From: Afipia sp.
GTDB lineage: Bacteria; Pseudomonadota; Alphaproteobacteria; Rhizobiales; Xanthobacteraceae
Reading direction: 5' to 3'
NCBI GenBank assembly: GCA_017308575.1
Contig: JAFKEQ010000003.1
Span: 186,001 to 250,000 of the forward strand
Length of the DNA stretch: 64,000 nucleotides
Translations under genes and position numbers: made by a program
The notes under the pieces: generated by a model
What the model saw: the letters and a program-made list of their open reading frames with translations, nothing else
What the model was told of the DNA's origin: nothing
Database searches by the model: none
In this document: positions 26,891 to 36,057 of the stretch, in pieces
Layout of the letters: every line of letters begins with the position of its first letter
How positions within the stretch are numbered: position 1 is the first letter of the stretch

Positions 26891-27322
26891 ATGGCATTGG
26901 TCGAAGACACCTATAATCTCGAACGCTTTGTGCGCGCGCAGGAGCATGTCTATCCGCGCGTGTGCGACGAGCTGCGGGCGGGTGCCAAGCAGAGCCACTG
27001 GATGTGGTTCATTTTTCCGCAGATCGCGGGACTCGGCCAGAGCGCGATGTCGCGGCGCTATGCCATCGCGTCGCGCGGCGAGGCGGCGGCCTATCTGGAC
27101 CATCCGGTGCTGGGTCCGCGGCTGCGCGAGTGCGCCCGCCTTGTGCAGGCCGTGAACGAAAAAGACATCACCCTGATTATGGGATCGCCGGACGACATGA
27201 AGCTGCAATCGTCCATGACGCTGTTCGCGCATGCGGCGGCGGACAACGCGGACTTCGTCGGCGTTCTGAAAAAGTACTATGGCGGCGAACGGGACGCCGC
27301 GACCGTCGAGCGGCTTTCATAA
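26891..27322 (+). CDS. DUF1810 domain protein
   Basis: 143 residues, nearly all of it the DUF1810 domain: YNLERFVRAQEHVYPRVCDE, HWMWFIFPQIAGLGQSAMSR, YAIASRGEAAAYLDHPVLGPRL region and the C-terminal KLQSSMTLFAHA. The family adopts a calcineurin-like or helical fold of unknown biochemical role; some members are annotated as NADAR-related. The start directly abuts a 12-bp tandem repeat and has only a weak ribosome site in it. Confidence 0.88.
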   Translation: MALVEDTYNLERFVRAQEHVYPRVCDELRAGAKQSHWMWFIFPQIAGLGQSAMSRRYAIASRGEAAAYLDHPVLGPRLRECARLVQAVNEKDITLIMGSPDDMKLQSSMTLFAHAAADNADFVGVLKKYYGGERDAATVERLS

Positions 27323-27334
27323 AGGCTACGCGAT

Positions 27335-27610
27335 TTATCGGCGGTCCTGATTTTTTATCATCCGGGCGTTCGCCGCGCGGGGATTGCGATAGCATTCGGC
27401 GTAAACGGCGGCGATCGATGTCTTGCATTCCTGATAGGTCGCAAAGATGCAGTCGCGCGGCCCGCCATGCATGCCTTTGGTGCGGATGCAGAACGCCTTT
27501 TCCTCCATCGCGCCCGGCGACGGTGACGTCGCGCCGACCAGCGGATCGGCGAGGCTGAGAGTGGGCGAGACAAGGCAAGCGGCGGTGATGAGGATGAAGA
27601 CTGGCTTCAT
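27335..27610 (-). CDS. Small secreted cysteine-containing protein (DUF3551-like)
   Basis: 91 residues from ATG 27610 with GGAGG six bases upstream. Signal peptide (MKPVFILITAACLVSPTLSL, cleaved near LAD). The mature part has CIRTKGMHGGPRDCIFATYQ then QECKTSIAAVYAECYRNP, the Cys spacing and FATY-x-C pattern of DUF3551 proteins, which are expanded in Bradyrhizobium and Rhodopseudomonas. Four cysteines could form two disulfides in the periplasm. Function unknown. Confidence 0.82.
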   Translation of the reverse strand: MKPVFILITAACLVSPTLSLADPLVGATSPSPGAMEEKAFCIRTKGMHGGPRDCIFATYQECKTSIAAVYAECYRNPRAANARMIKNQDRR

Positions 27611-27688
27611 GATGTCCTCCCGGGGTTCCGGATGGATCAACCGGCCTGTACCATTTTGGTTCCGGACGGCCGCAGCGAGGATGGACAC

Positions 27689-28141
27689 ATGAAACACAGC
27701 TCCGTGATGTCAACGTCCGTGGACGTGATCGCGACCTCGGTGCTCACCGTGCCGACCAGAGGCGAGGGCTTCACCGACATCACGCGCAAGGTCGCGCGGT
27801 TTCTGGATGAGACGGGCGGCAGGACCGGAGTCGCCAGTCTTTTCATCCGCCATACGTCCGCATCGCTGACCGTGCAGGAAAACGCCGATCCGGATGTGCT
27901 GGCCGATCTTCTCACGTCGCTGCGGCGGCTTGCGCCTGCCGACGGCGGCTGGCGTCACACCATCGAAGGTCCGGACGATATGCCGGCGCACATTAAAACC
28001 ATGCTGACATCCGTCAGCCTGCAGATCCCGGTGATCGATGGCGCGCTGGCGCTTGGCACCTGGCAGGCGATCTACCTGATCGAGCACCGCGCGCGGCCGC
28101 ACAGCCGCGAGGTGGTGATGCAGTTTATGGGGAGTAAGTAA
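27689..28141 (+). CDS. YjbQ family (UPF0047) protein
   Basis: 150 residues from ATG 27689 with GAGG eight bases upstream. RHTSASLTVQENADPDV and the C-terminal GTWQAIYLIEHRARPHSREV are the diagnostic blocks of the YjbQ/UPF0047 family, whose conserved His residues line a probable phosphate or metal site. Some members complement thiamin-phosphate synthase mutants, hence the common name secondary thiamine-phosphate synthase, but the native reaction is not established. Monocistronic, followed by family A repeats. Confidence 0.9.
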   Translation: MKHSSVMSTSVDVIATSVLTVPTRGEGFTDITRKVARFLDETGGRTGVASLFIRHTSASLTVQENADPDVLADLLTSLRRLAPADGGWRHTIEGPDDMPAHIKTMLTSVSLQIPVIDGALALGTWQAIYLIEHRARPHSREVVMQFMGSK

Positions 28142-28143
28142 GC

Positions 28144-28248
28144 CGTCACCCTGAGGTGCGCAGCGGCGAAGCCGCCAGCCTCGAAGGGTGATGGCGTTCT
28201 GGCACGTCATCCTTCGAGGCTCGCAAGCGCTCGCACCTCAGGATGACG
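28144..28248. repeat. Two palindromic repeat family A copies
   Basis: CGTCACCCTGAGGTGCGCAG...CCTCGAAGGGTGATGG and CGTCATCCTTCGAGGCTCGC...CTCAGGATGACG lie tail-to-tail between convergent YjbQ and CoA-transferase genes. Confidence 0.85.
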
Positions 28249-28275
28249 TTTTCCATGCTTGCGGGGAGGGGTCAG

Positions 28276-30738
28276 CTACCCCGCCGCGCTCGCGGTCTTG
28301 CCGCCACTCTTTTTTGGCTTCGGCTTCGGCAATGTCGCCGACGTGCCGATCACCCCGTTCCGCTCCAGTTCCGCAATCTCGGCGTCGCTCAGGCCGAGCA
28401 CGCCGCGCAAGACCTCGTGGTTGTGCTGGCCCAGCGTCGGCGCAAGGTTGGTGATCGCATAAGGCAATTCGGAATCGCCTTCGCGATAGGCGACCGACGG
28501 CAACAGGTGCGGCCCCATGAACGGCCGCTCGCTCGGCTGCCAGTGGCCGGTCTTGAGCAGATGCGGATCGGATGCGAGGTCTTGCGGCAATTTCGCAATG
28601 GCTGCGGGAATCCCCGCCGCCTGCAGCGTCACCATCGCAATGTCGGGGCGCACATCCGCCAGCCATTGCCGGATCGCGACCTCGATGCGGTCTTCATGCG
28701 TGCGGCGGCCTTCGGCGGTGGCGAGTTCGGCATCGGCGGCAAGATCGTCCCGCCGCATCACACGGCATAACGCGGGCCATTCGTCGTCGGTGCGCACCGC
28801 CAGCGTGATCCACTGATCGATGCCGAGCGCCGGAAAACATCCGTTGGGCACGAAGCGCGGATGGCGGTTGCCGATGCGCGGTGAGGTGTTGCCGGTGGCG
28901 GACTGTTCGAGGATCGACGGCGCTACCATCGGCAGCATGCATTCGACCTGGCTGAGATCGATGTGCTGGCCTTCGCCGGTGGCGCGCTGATGCATCAGTC
29001 CGACGAGCATTGCCGCCGCGCCGTTCAGTCCGCCGATCGGATCGCCGAGCGCCGCATGCAGCATGGTCGGCGGATCGTCGGGGCCGCCGGTGACCGACGG
29101 CAGGCCCGAGGCCTGCTCCAGTGTCGAGCCGTAGGCACGCACGCCGCTCCATGCCCCCGTCATGCCGAAGGCCGGCATGGTGACCACGACCAGGCGCGGA
29201 TTGATTTTCAGGATCGATTCCACATCGAGGCCGAGGCGCGGCATCACGTCGGCGGCGTAGTTGTCGATCACCGCGTCGGCGTCTTTCAGCAATCGCTTCA
29301 GCAGCGAGAGCCCGGCATCGGTGGTGAGGTCCAGCGTGATGCCGCGCTTGTTGCGGTTGTTCATTTGGAACCAGTACATCTTCTCGTAGGTGCGTTCCTC
29401 GTGATAGGGCGGCCGCGTGTCGGTGCCGCGAAACCAGTCGGGATACTGGCACGACTCGACCTTGATGACGTCGGCACCGAGATCGCCCATCTGCCGCGTC
29501 GCGGTCGGCCCGGCCCAGCCCATGGTGAGGTCGATGATACGCACGCCCTTGAGCGGCAGCGCATCCTGCGGCGTGGCGGCGCGCGTGGCCTGCCGCGTAT
29601 GCGCGGGCAGGGGCGTATGATTGCCAGCGCCTTTGAGCGGCGCGCGTCCGTTCGGCTTGGGCCGCGCCCGCGTCAGATGCAGCGGCAATACCGGACCTTC
29701 AAAATTCGCATCGCCGATGCTCACTTTGCCGAACGCGCCGCGCGCGCGATGCACCTCCTGCGCGAGCAGTTCCTTCATGTCCGGCACGATGGCGAGCGGA
29801 ATGCGAAGCGCGATGCCGCGCTCGAACCAGTGCTGCGCGCTCTGTTTCAGCAGCGCGGGCGTGATGATCGCCTTCAGCTCCTCGGCGCGCATGAAGCGGT
29901 TGATCATCGCCGAATATTTCGGATCGCTGCCAAGCTCCGGCATGTCGAGCATGGTGCAGAATGCAGTCCACTGCGCGGGCGTCACCACGGTGACGCCGAG
30001 CCAGCCGTCTTTGGTCTGGAACGTGCCGCTGGGATAGCCGCGTCCGAAGCGGTTGAGGCCCGCGCGCGGACGGGTGAAGCCGGTTTCCAGCGCGAGGCCG
30101 GTATCGAACTCGCTGATCTGCAGCATCGCGTCCAGATTGTTGACCGCGAAGCGCCGCGCGCCGTGCGCATGCCCGTAAAGGCCTGCGAGACTTGGAATGA
30201 ATGCCGTCAGTCCGCCGACCACGCCGATCTGCCCGTCGCGCGGCAGTACCGGCGGCCCGTCCACCGGGCCGACGAGTTTCACAAGGCCCGCGAGGCTGCG
30301 GCAGATGGAGTCCGTCGCCTGATAGTTGCGATAGGGGCCGTGTTCGCCGAACCAGGAGATCGCGGTGATGGCGAGGCCGGGCTGTGCGGCCCGCAGCATG
30401 TCGTGCGAAATCCGCGAGTGCTCGATGACATCCGGATGCCGCGCGTCGAGCAGCAGGTCGGCGCTCGCGAGCAGCGCAAGAATCCTGTCCGCGCCCTGTG
30501 CCGTTTCGGGATCGGCGGTGATGCTGGTCTTGTTGGTGCTCCGCCACGCAAATGTGAGGCTCTCGTGATGGCCGCCGCCAGTGTCCACAGTGGGGGCAAT
30601 GCGGCGATCCGGGTCGCCGCCCGGCGGTTCGATCCTGATCACCTCCGCGCCGAAATCGGCGAACAGCTTGCCGCAATAGCCGAGCGTATCGCCCGATCCG
30701 AGTTCAACGACGCGAAGGCGGGAAAGAGGAAGTGGCAT
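28276..30738 (-). CDS. Double-domain CaiB/BaiF CoA-transferase
   Basis: 820 residues from ATG 30738; the frame is open further upstream but that part lies in a repeat. Two complete family III CoA-transferase domains are fused: domain 1 (about 1-390) begins LRVVELGSGDTLGYCGKLFA with FGADVIRIEPPGGDP-like segment, and domain 2 (about 425-790) begins VRIIDLTMGWAGPTATRQMG with LGADVIKVESC. Normal family members are ~400 residues and dimerise by interlocking, so this chain may form an intramolecular pseudo-dimer. Substrate unknown; monocistronic. Confidence 0.88.
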   Translation of the reverse strand: MPLPLSRLRVVELGSGDTLGYCGKLFADFGAEVIRIEPPGGDPDRRIAPTVDTGGGHHESLTFAWRSTNKTSITADPETAQGADRILALLASADLLLDARHPDVIEHSRISHDMLRAAQPGLAITAISWFGEHGPYRNYQATDSICRSLAGLVKLVGPVDGPPVLPRDGQIGVVGGLTAFIPSLAGLYGHAHGARRFAVNNLDAMLQISEFDTGLALETGFTRPRAGLNRFGRGYPSGTFQTKDGWLGVTVVTPAQWTAFCTMLDMPELGSDPKYSAMINRFMRAEELKAIITPALLKQSAQHWFERGIALRIPLAIVPDMKELLAQEVHRARGAFGKVSIGDANFEGPVLPLHLTRARPKPNGRAPLKGAGNHTPLPAHTRQATRAATPQDALPLKGVRIIDLTMGWAGPTATRQMGDLGADVIKVESCQYPDWFRGTDTRPPYHEERTYEKMYWFQMNNRNKRGITLDLTTDAGLSLLKRLLKDADAVIDNYAADVMPRLGLDVESILKINPRLVVVTMPAFGMTGAWSGVRAYGSTLEQASGLPSVTGGPDDPPTMLHAALGDPIGGLNGAAAMLVGLMHQRATGEGQHIDLSQVECMLPMVAPSILEQSATGNTSPRIGNRHPRFVPNGCFPALGIDQWITLAVRTDDEWPALCRVMRRDDLAADAELATAEGRRTHEDRIEVAIRQWLADVRPDIAMVTLQAAGIPAAIAKLPQDLASDPHLLKTGHWQPSERPFMGPHLLPSVAYREGDSELPYAITNLAPTLGQHNHEVLRGVLGLSDAEIAELERNGVIGTSATLPKPKPKKSGGKTASAAG

Positions 30739-30830
30739 TTCGACCCTGCTTTGTTTTTTTGCAGGGTGCACGATCTTGGCGAAAAGCTCAATCGCGTGGG
30801 AGAGGTGGTGAAAGAAGCAGCATATACGAT

Positions 30831-30950
30831 CGTCATCACCGGGCTTGTCCCGGTGATCCACGTCTTTCTTCATCGATTGCATTAAGACGTGGATGGCCGG
30901 GACATAAGGGCGTTCACGCCTGTCTTCGACGGGCTAAGCCCGGCCATGAC
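30831..30950. repeat. Composite palindromic repeat family C
   Basis: CGTCATCACCGGGCTTGTCC CGGTGAT followed by CCACGTCTT, mirrored by AAGACGTGG and ATGGCCGGGA...GGGCTAAGCCCGGCCATGAC. The two halves are complementary, giving a potential ~120-nt cruciform between the CoA-transferase start and the HemD-like stop. Confidence 0.78.
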
Positions 30951-30968
30951 GAAGGGGATTGTCGATGT

Positions 30969-31811
30969 TCAAACCTTTGCCATGCGCGGCGGGTTCTTGC
31001 CCAGCGCCACTGCCATGGCGCTGATCAGCGGCTTCATGAAAAAGGAGTCGTTGGCCGGATAAATGTCGGTGCGCAATCCATTCGCGGTCAGTTCGTCGGA
31101 CACCACCGGGCCGACCGATGCGATCGGCGTCTTGTCGAGTCCGGCGCGCAACTGATCTTCACATCCATGCGTGCGCGCCACCTCCACGAGGCGGCGCACC
31201 TGCCCGGAACTCGTCAGCGCAATGGCGTCGACGCGGCCCTTTGCCATTTCGCCGATGGCCGCGACGATGTTCAGGTCGGCGGCCTGTCCGTCGTAGATAT
31301 ATGGCAGCACCGTCTCGACGCGCGCGCCTTGGGATGTGATCGCGGAAATCAGTCTGGCGTGGTCCTTGTCGGGGTAAAGCTGCAGGCCGATGCGGTGGCC
31401 GTTCAGGTCCCGTTTCGCCAGCATCGCGGCGACGCCCTCCGACGTCGGCGTTTCGGTCTGCATGTCGGCTTCGAGGCCGATCTCGCGCAGGGCGCGCACC
31501 GGCTTTGGCCCGCGCGCATATCGCCTCGCTTTGCCGATGGCCGCAATGAAGTCCTGATCCGCGCCGATATTTCGTGCGACCTTCATCATGCGGCGCAATC
31601 CTTCGCCGGTCATGAGAACCAGATCGTCGAATGGTCTTGCGATGAACAGCCTGATCCAGGCTTCGACGGGGGCGGGGTCCGGCGCATCGCGGATGGTGAA
31701 CATCGGACATTGCAGCACGTCGGCGCCCTGTTCGGACAGCAGGCGCGAGAATTGCGCTTCCTCGCGCGTCTCCAGAATCAGGATGCGGTAACGATCAAGC
31801 CTGCCGGGCAT
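30969..31811 (-). CDS. Uroporphyrinogen-III synthase (HemD) family protein
   Basis: 280 residues, matching the two-lobed HemD fold (lobe 1 about 1-40 plus 170-270, lobe 2 about 45-165). Recognisable parts are RILILETREEAQFSRLLSEQ, VLMTGEGLRRM, ALTSSGQVRRLVEVA and ASVGPVVSDELTANGL. In tetrapyrrole synthesis it closes hydroxymethylbilane to uroporphyrinogen III; however no hemC or other haem gene is adjacent, so it may be a paralogue with another role. Divergent from purU. Confidence 0.82.
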   Translation of the reverse strand: MPGRLDRYRILILETREEAQFSRLLSEQGADVLQCPMFTIRDAPDPAPVEAWIRLFIARPFDDLVLMTGEGLRRMMKVARNIGADQDFIAAIGKARRYARGPKPVRALREIGLEADMQTETPTSEGVAAMLAKRDLNGHRIGLQLYPDKDHARLISAITSQGARVETVLPYIYDGQAADLNIVAAIGEMAKGRVDAIALTSSGQVRRLVEVARTHGCEDQLRAGLDKTPIASVGPVVSDELTANGLRTDIYPANDSFFMKPLISAMAVALGKNPPRMAKV

Positions 31812-31903
31812 ATGCGCCTTTCATCGACCAAAGTCGCAGGATTGCACAATTTAGGCCGATGGCTGATCGGGTGAAAGCCTATTTTGCCGATATTTGCGTC
31901 TCC

Positions 31904-31992
31904 GTCATTGCGAGGAGCGAAGCGACGAAGCAATCCGCTCCTTAATGCCGCATGAAATCAAACCGGATTGCTTCGCGTCGCTCGCAATGACG
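31904..31992. repeat. Palindromic repeat family B copy
   Basis: GTCATTGCGAGGAGCGAAGC GACGAAGCAATCC, then a spacer, then GGATTGCTTCGCGTCGCTCG CAATGACG. A near-perfect long hairpin upstream of purU, same family as 9411-9491 but with a different core. Confidence 0.85.
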
Positions 31993-32067
31993 AAGGATTG
32001 TCATTGGCCCGGTTCGCCATGGGTGATAGAGGAAGGGCCACTTTCCGTCCTCCAGATCGTGTCCCTC

Positions 32068-32931
32068 ATGTCCGCACAACAATTCGTACTGAACCTGTCC
32101 TGTCCGGACCGCCCCGGCATCGTGTCGGCGGTCTCCACCTTCCTGTTCGCCAACGGCCAGAACATTCTCGACGCCCAGCAATACAGCGACATCGAGACCG
32201 GCCGCTTCTTCATGCGGGTGATGTTCGATTCGCCCGCGACCAAGGCGGACCTCGCGACGCTGCAGGCGGGCTTCGATGTGATCGCAAAGCCGTTCGACAT
32301 GGCGTGGCAGTTGCGCGACCGGGGCACGCAGCATCGCGTGCTGCTGATGGTGTCGAAGTTCGATCACTGCCTGGCCGACATTCTCTATCGCTGGCGGCGC
32401 GGCGAACTGCCGATGATCCCGACGGGCATCGTCTCGAACCATCCGCTGGAGACTTATGTGGGTCTCGATTTCGGCGACATCCCGTTTCACCATCTGCCGA
32501 TCACGCGCGAGACCAAGCCGGCGCAGGAAGCGGCGATCTGGAAACTCATTCAGGACACGCGGACCGATCTGGTGGTGCTGGCGCGCTACATGCAGGTGTT
32601 GTCGGAAGATTTCGCGGGCAAGCTGTCGGGGCGCTGCATCAACATCCACCACTCGTTCCTGCCGGGATTCAAGGGCGCCAAGCCCTACCATCAGGCCCAT
32701 GCGCGCGGCGTCAAACTGATCGGCGCGACGGCGCATTACGTCACCAGCGATCTCGATGAAGGCCCGATCATCGAGCAGGACATCGAGCGCATCAGCCATC
32801 GCGATGCGCCGGAGGATCTGGTGCGCAAGGGCGCCGACATCGAGCGCCGCGTGCTCGCGCGCGCGATGCGTTATCACCTTGAGGACCGCGTCATCCTGAA
32901 CGGACGCAAGACGGTGGTGTTCACGGATTAA
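32068..32931 (+). CDS. purU: Formyltetrahydrofolate deformylase
   Basis: 287 residues from ATG 32068, the typical PurU length. N-terminal ACT domain (about 1-85, [18 protein letters not shown]) and C-terminal formyltransferase fold (about 90-285) with the catalytic Asn-His-Asp set in [19 protein letters not shown] and [12 protein letters not shown]. Hydrolyses 10-formyl-THF to formate and THF, balancing one-carbon pools. A MetE-like methyltransferase gene follows 12 bp later, so one-carbon functions are coupled. Confidence 0.95.
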   Translation: MSAQQFVLNLSCPDRPGIVSAVSTFLFANGQNILDAQQYSDIETGRFFMRVMFDSPATKADLATLQAGFDVIAKPFDMAWQLRDRGTQHRVLLMVSKFDHCLADILYRWRRGELPMIPTGIVSNHPLETYVGLDFGDIPFHHLPITRETKPAQEAAIWKLIQDTRTDLVVLARYMQVLSEDFAGKLSGRCINIHHSFLPGFKGAKPYHQAHARGVKLIGATAHYVTSDLDEGPIIEQDIERISHRDAPEDLVRKGADIERRVLARAMRYHLEDRVILNGRKTVVFTD

Positions 32932-32943
32932 TCCCCGGAGACC

Positions 32944-34062
32944 ATGATGCAGAGATCGCGGCCGCCGTTTCGCGCGGATCATGTCGGAAGCCTGCTGCGG
33001 CCCCAGCGCGTCAAGGACGCGCGGGTGCGGTTTGCCAGGGGGGAGATTCCGGCGGCGGAATTGCAGCGGGTCGAGAATCTGGAAATCGGCCGCATCGTGC
33101 AGCGGCAGAAGCAGTCCGGCCTGCGCCTTGCGACCGATGGCGAACTGCGCCGCGCGTGGTGGCATTTCGATTTTTTGAAACATCTCACTGGCTGCGCGCT
33201 GCACAAGGGCGAGGGGACAGTGGTCAACGGCCGCGCGACCAGCGGCGAGAGCATTCGCGTCACCGGCAAGCTGGATTTTCCCGCCGCCCATCCGATGATC
33301 GAACATTTCAAGCTGCTCAAGGATCGCTGCGACCTCGCGGGCGTCATGCCGAAGATGACGATCCCGTCGCCCTCGATGCTGCACTATCGCGGCGGCCGGA
33401 GCGCGGTATCCGAGACGGCGTATCCCGACATGGATGGCTTCTTTGTCGATCTCGCGATCACCTACCGCAAGGCGGTGAAGGCGTTCCACGATGCGGGCTG
33501 CCGTTATCTGCAGTTCGACGACACCGCGTGGGGCTATTTCTGTTCGGAAGACCAGCGCGCAAAGCTGCGTGCGCGCGGCGAGGACCCGGAAACCCTTCCC
33601 GCGACCTATGCCCGCGTCATCAACTACGCGATTGCCGAACGTCCCGCCGACATGACCATCACCACCCATGTCTGCCGCGGAAATTTCCGTTCGAACTGGA
33701 TCGCATCCGGCGGCTATGAGCCGGTTGCGGAGCTGCTGCTGTCGCGCGTCAATTACGACGGCTATTTTCTCGAATACGATTCCGACCGCGCGGGGGGATT
33801 CGCGCCGCTGCGCTTTCTGCCGCGGGGCAACAAAGTGGTGGTGCTCGGCCTCATCACCTCCAAGAGCGGGGCGCTCGAGAGCAAGGCCGATATCATCGCC
33901 CGCGTGAAGGAAGCGGCTGGCATCGTGCCGCTCGATCAGCTTGCGCTGTCGCCGCAATGCGGCTTCGCCTCGACGGAAGAAGGCAACATCCTCACCGAAG
34001 ACGAGCAATGGGCGAAGCTGCGGCTCGTGGCCGACATCGCGACTGACGTGTGGAGACGATAG
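32944..34062 (+). CDS. MetE C-terminal-domain-like methyltransferase
   Basis: 372 residues, corresponding to only the C-terminal half of cobalamin-independent methionine synthase (YxjG/YxjH type). N-terminal RADHVGSLLRP and the zinc ligands His ~241 and Cys ~243 (TTHVCRGNFR) and Cys ~339 (SPQCGFAS) are present, with QFDDTAW near residue 190. Lacks the N-terminal folate-binding half of true MetE, so the methyl donor is probably not polyglutamyl-methyl-THF. Transcribed with purU. Confidence 0.88.
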   Translation: MMQRSRPPFRADHVGSLLRPQRVKDARVRFARGEIPAAELQRVENLEIGRIVQRQKQSGLRLATDGELRRAWWHFDFLKHLTGCALHKGEGTVVNGRATSGESIRVTGKLDFPAAHPMIEHFKLLKDRCDLAGVMPKMTIPSPSMLHYRGGRSAVSETAYPDMDGFFVDLAITYRKAVKAFHDAGCRYLQFDDTAWGYFCSEDQRAKLRARGEDPETLPATYARVINYAIAERPADMTITTHVCRGNFRSNWIASGGYEPVAELLLSRVNYDGYFLEYDSDRAGGFAPLRFLPRGNKVVVLGLITSKSGALESKADIIARVKEAAGIVPLDQLALSPQCGFASTEEGNILTEDEQWAKLRLVADIATDVWRR

Positions 34063-34223
34063 ATCGCGTCCCACCGCGCGGATTTATTCATCTTCCAGGA
34101 ATGGGCATTGGGATGACGGGGCCAGGGTGAGGCCATTTTCGGTGTGGGCCGCGGACTCAATGCCGTCACCATGCCGCCCTTTGCAGCCAGGTTTGTCACC
34201 GTTTCGCCCTTTGCCTCGGGCGG

Positions 34224-35126
34224 CTAGTGCTGCGTTGTCTGCGTGTCCGAAATGCCAAGCGCCGCAATGACATGACGCAGCTTGTCGGGGTTGCGGGTGA
34301 TGTAGATCTCCACGATTTTGCCATTCTCGATGGCGAGCGCCGTGGTCTGAAACACGTCGTCACGTTCGTAGCTGATATAGCCGGGCAGGCCGTTGATGCG
34401 CATCGGGCGAAACAGATCCCGCGAAGGGCGCTCGGCGAGCTTGCGCTTGAGTCCTTCATACAGGCGCAGCACGCGCTCCAGTCCGAAGATCGGGTTGATG
34501 AAGGCGTTGACTTTGCCGCCGCCGTCTGCGCGGACCACGACATTCTGCGCAAGGAGCGAGCGCAGCGCGCCGGTGTCTCCGCTGCGCGAGGCGATGAAGA
34601 AGGCTTCCGCGATGCGGCTTCCTTCGTCGTCGGCGACGGCATAGCGCGGCCGCTGTTCCTGCACGTGCTTGCGTGCGCGGGCGGCAAGTTGGCGAACGGC
34701 GGCGGGTTCGCGCTCCACCGTGACCGCGACCTCCTCGAGCGGTATGCCGAACACATCGTGCAGCAGGAACGCCGCTCGCTCCAATGGCGACAGCCGCTCA
34801 AGCGCCAGCATCAAAGTTAGCGTGAGATCGTCGTCATCCATGGCGTGCGGCTCCTCGATCATCGGCTCCGGCAGCCACGAACCGACATAGGACTCGCGGC
34901 GCACACGCGCGGACTTCATAACATCGAGGCAGAGCCGCGTGACAATGCGAGAGAGAAACGCTGGCGGCGCCTCGACGGCTGCGGGGTCGACCTGCTGCCA
35001 GCGCAGCCATGCATCCTGCACGACGTCTTCCGCCTCAGCCATCGAGCCGAGCATGCGATAGGCGAGGCGCACCAGCCGGGGCCGGTGCACCTCGAATATC
35101 TTTGTACTGTCTTCAGGCCGCGGCAC
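34224..35126 (-). CDS. ECF41 family RNA polymerase sigma factor (SigJ-like) with SnoaL C-terminal domain
   Basis: 300 residues from a GTG at 35126, supported by GAAGGAAGG five bases upstream; this start overlaps the preceding gene by 14 bp. Domains: sigma-70 region 2 (about 10-75, AYRMLGSMAEAEDVVQDAWL), linker with WLPEP at 84-88, region 4 (about 105-155), SnoaL-like domain (about 165-290). DGGGK (201-205) and NPDKL (279-283) complete the three motifs that define ECF41 and that control activity through the C-terminal domain, which replaces an anti-sigma factor. Last gene of its own operon, so autoregulation is likely. Confidence 0.93.
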   Translation of the reverse strand: MPRPEDSTKIFEVHRPRLVRLAYRMLGSMAEAEDVVQDAWLRWQQVDPAAVEAPPAFLSRIVTRLCLDVMKSARVRRESYVGSWLPEPMIEEPHAMDDDDLTLTLMLALERLSPLERAAFLLHDVFGIPLEEVAVTVEREPAAVRQLAARARKHVQEQRPRYAVADDEGSRIAEAFFIASRSGDTGALRSLLAQNVVVRADGGGKVNAFINPIFGLERVLRLYEGLKRKLAERPSRDLFRPMRINGLPGYISYERDDVFQTTALAIENGKIVEIYITRNPDKLRHVIAALGISDTQTTQH

Positions 35127-35577
35127 GGCCGCCTTCCTTCGGATGCGCCAGGCGGAATCCGATCGCGAGTCTGTTCCACGCATTGATAGCGCCGATCAAC
35201 AGAGTGAGGTTGACCTGTTCGGACTCGTTGAACTCGCTCTTGAGCATGTCATAGTCCTTGTCGGGTGCGCCGGTGGCGGCGATCAGCGTCAGGCTTTCGG
35301 TCCATGCCAGTGCGGCGCGCTCGCGCGGCGTATAGAAGGTGGACTCGCGCCAGGCGTTCAGCATGTGGAGCCGCATTTCGGTTTCGCCGGCCTTGCGCGC
35401 GTCGGTCGCATGCATGTGGATGCAAAAGGCGCAGCCGTTGATCTGCGAGGCGCGCATCTTCACCAGCTCGATCAGGCTGTGTTCGAGGCCGCTAGCCTTG
35501 ATCGCGGCCTCGAGCGCCGCCATCGCCTTGTAGCTTTCGGGCGCCAGTTTGAACGGGGCATCAAGTCTCTGGGTCAT
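35113..35577 (-). CDS. Carboxymuconolactone decarboxylase/AhpD-like protein
   Basis: 154 residues. The CMD fold core has the peroxidatic CxxC at Cys49/Cys52 in NGCAFCIHMHATD with His56 as proton relay; ALAWTESLTLI and the C-terminal NAWNRLAIGFR helix are typical of the AhpD-like subgroup. Probable thiol-dependent peroxidase or reductase. Such proteins are the classic target partners of ECF41 sigma factors. The stop codon overlaps the sigma factor start region. Confidence 0.92.
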   Translation of the reverse strand: MTQRLDAPFKLAPESYKAMAALEAAIKASGLEHSLIELVKMRASQINGCAFCIHMHATDARKAGETEMRLHMLNAWRESTFYTPRERAALAWTESLTLIAATGAPDKDYDMLKSEFNESEQVNLTLLIGAINAWNRLAIGFRLAHPKEGGRAAA

Positions 35578-35619
35578 GGGAGTCTCCGTTGCAGAGTGTA
35601 GATAGGTTAGTCGATCGGA

Positions 35620-36036
35620 TTACTTGTTGTAAGGCGTCACCAGCTTTGTATCGGTGCTGTCGACCACGAACACGGCGAGCAGGCTCGCCGGTTCGGTGGC
35701 GCTTGCATTGGCGCTGACGGCATGCCGGTCGCCCGGCATTTCGGCGAAGTTCTCGCCTGCGCGATAGACCTTTTCCGGCCCGTCGTTCACTTTGCTGCGG
35801 ATCGCGCCTTTCAGAACGGTCGCATAGATGAAGGCGGAGGCGGGATGCGTATGGGCCGCCGACGATCCGCCGGGGCCGTATTCGACCAGCACGCCCTTCA
35901 TGCTCTTGCCCTTCACGTTCGGAAGAACATGATCGAACACCACCGTGACCTTGGCTTCGTTGGCGGCATCGTGAGCCGATGCGCCGGCCACAAGGGCAAA
36001 GCTGAAAGCCGCGGCGCCGAGAATTGTCTTCAACAT
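35620..36036 (-). CDS. Secreted cupin domain protein
   Basis: 138 residues with signal peptide MLKTILGAAAFSFALVAG, cleaved near ASA-HD. The single cupin barrel has the metal-site block AHTHPASAFIYATVLKG (His pair plus downstream residues) and the second block EMPGDRHAV. Likely binds a divalent metal in the periplasm; enzymatic role unknown. Second gene of the ECF41-controlled operon. Confidence 0.88.
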   Translation of the reverse strand: MLKTILGAAAFSFALVAGASAHDAANEAKVTVVFDHVLPNVKGKSMKGVLVEYGPGGSSAAHTHPASAFIYATVLKGAIRSKVNDGPEKVYRAGENFAEMPGDRHAVSANASATEPASLLAVFVVDSTDTKLVTPYNK

Positions 36037-36057
36037 GTGAATCTCCTGTTTGACGGG

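Noticed and set aside
28963..30885. 640-codon open frame opposite the double CoA-transferase
   Set aside because: Antisense shadow with no similarity to any family.
31942..34074. 710-codon antisense open frame opposite purU and the MetE-like gene
   Set aside because: Spans two unrelated genes and an intergenic repeat; composition typical of a shadow.
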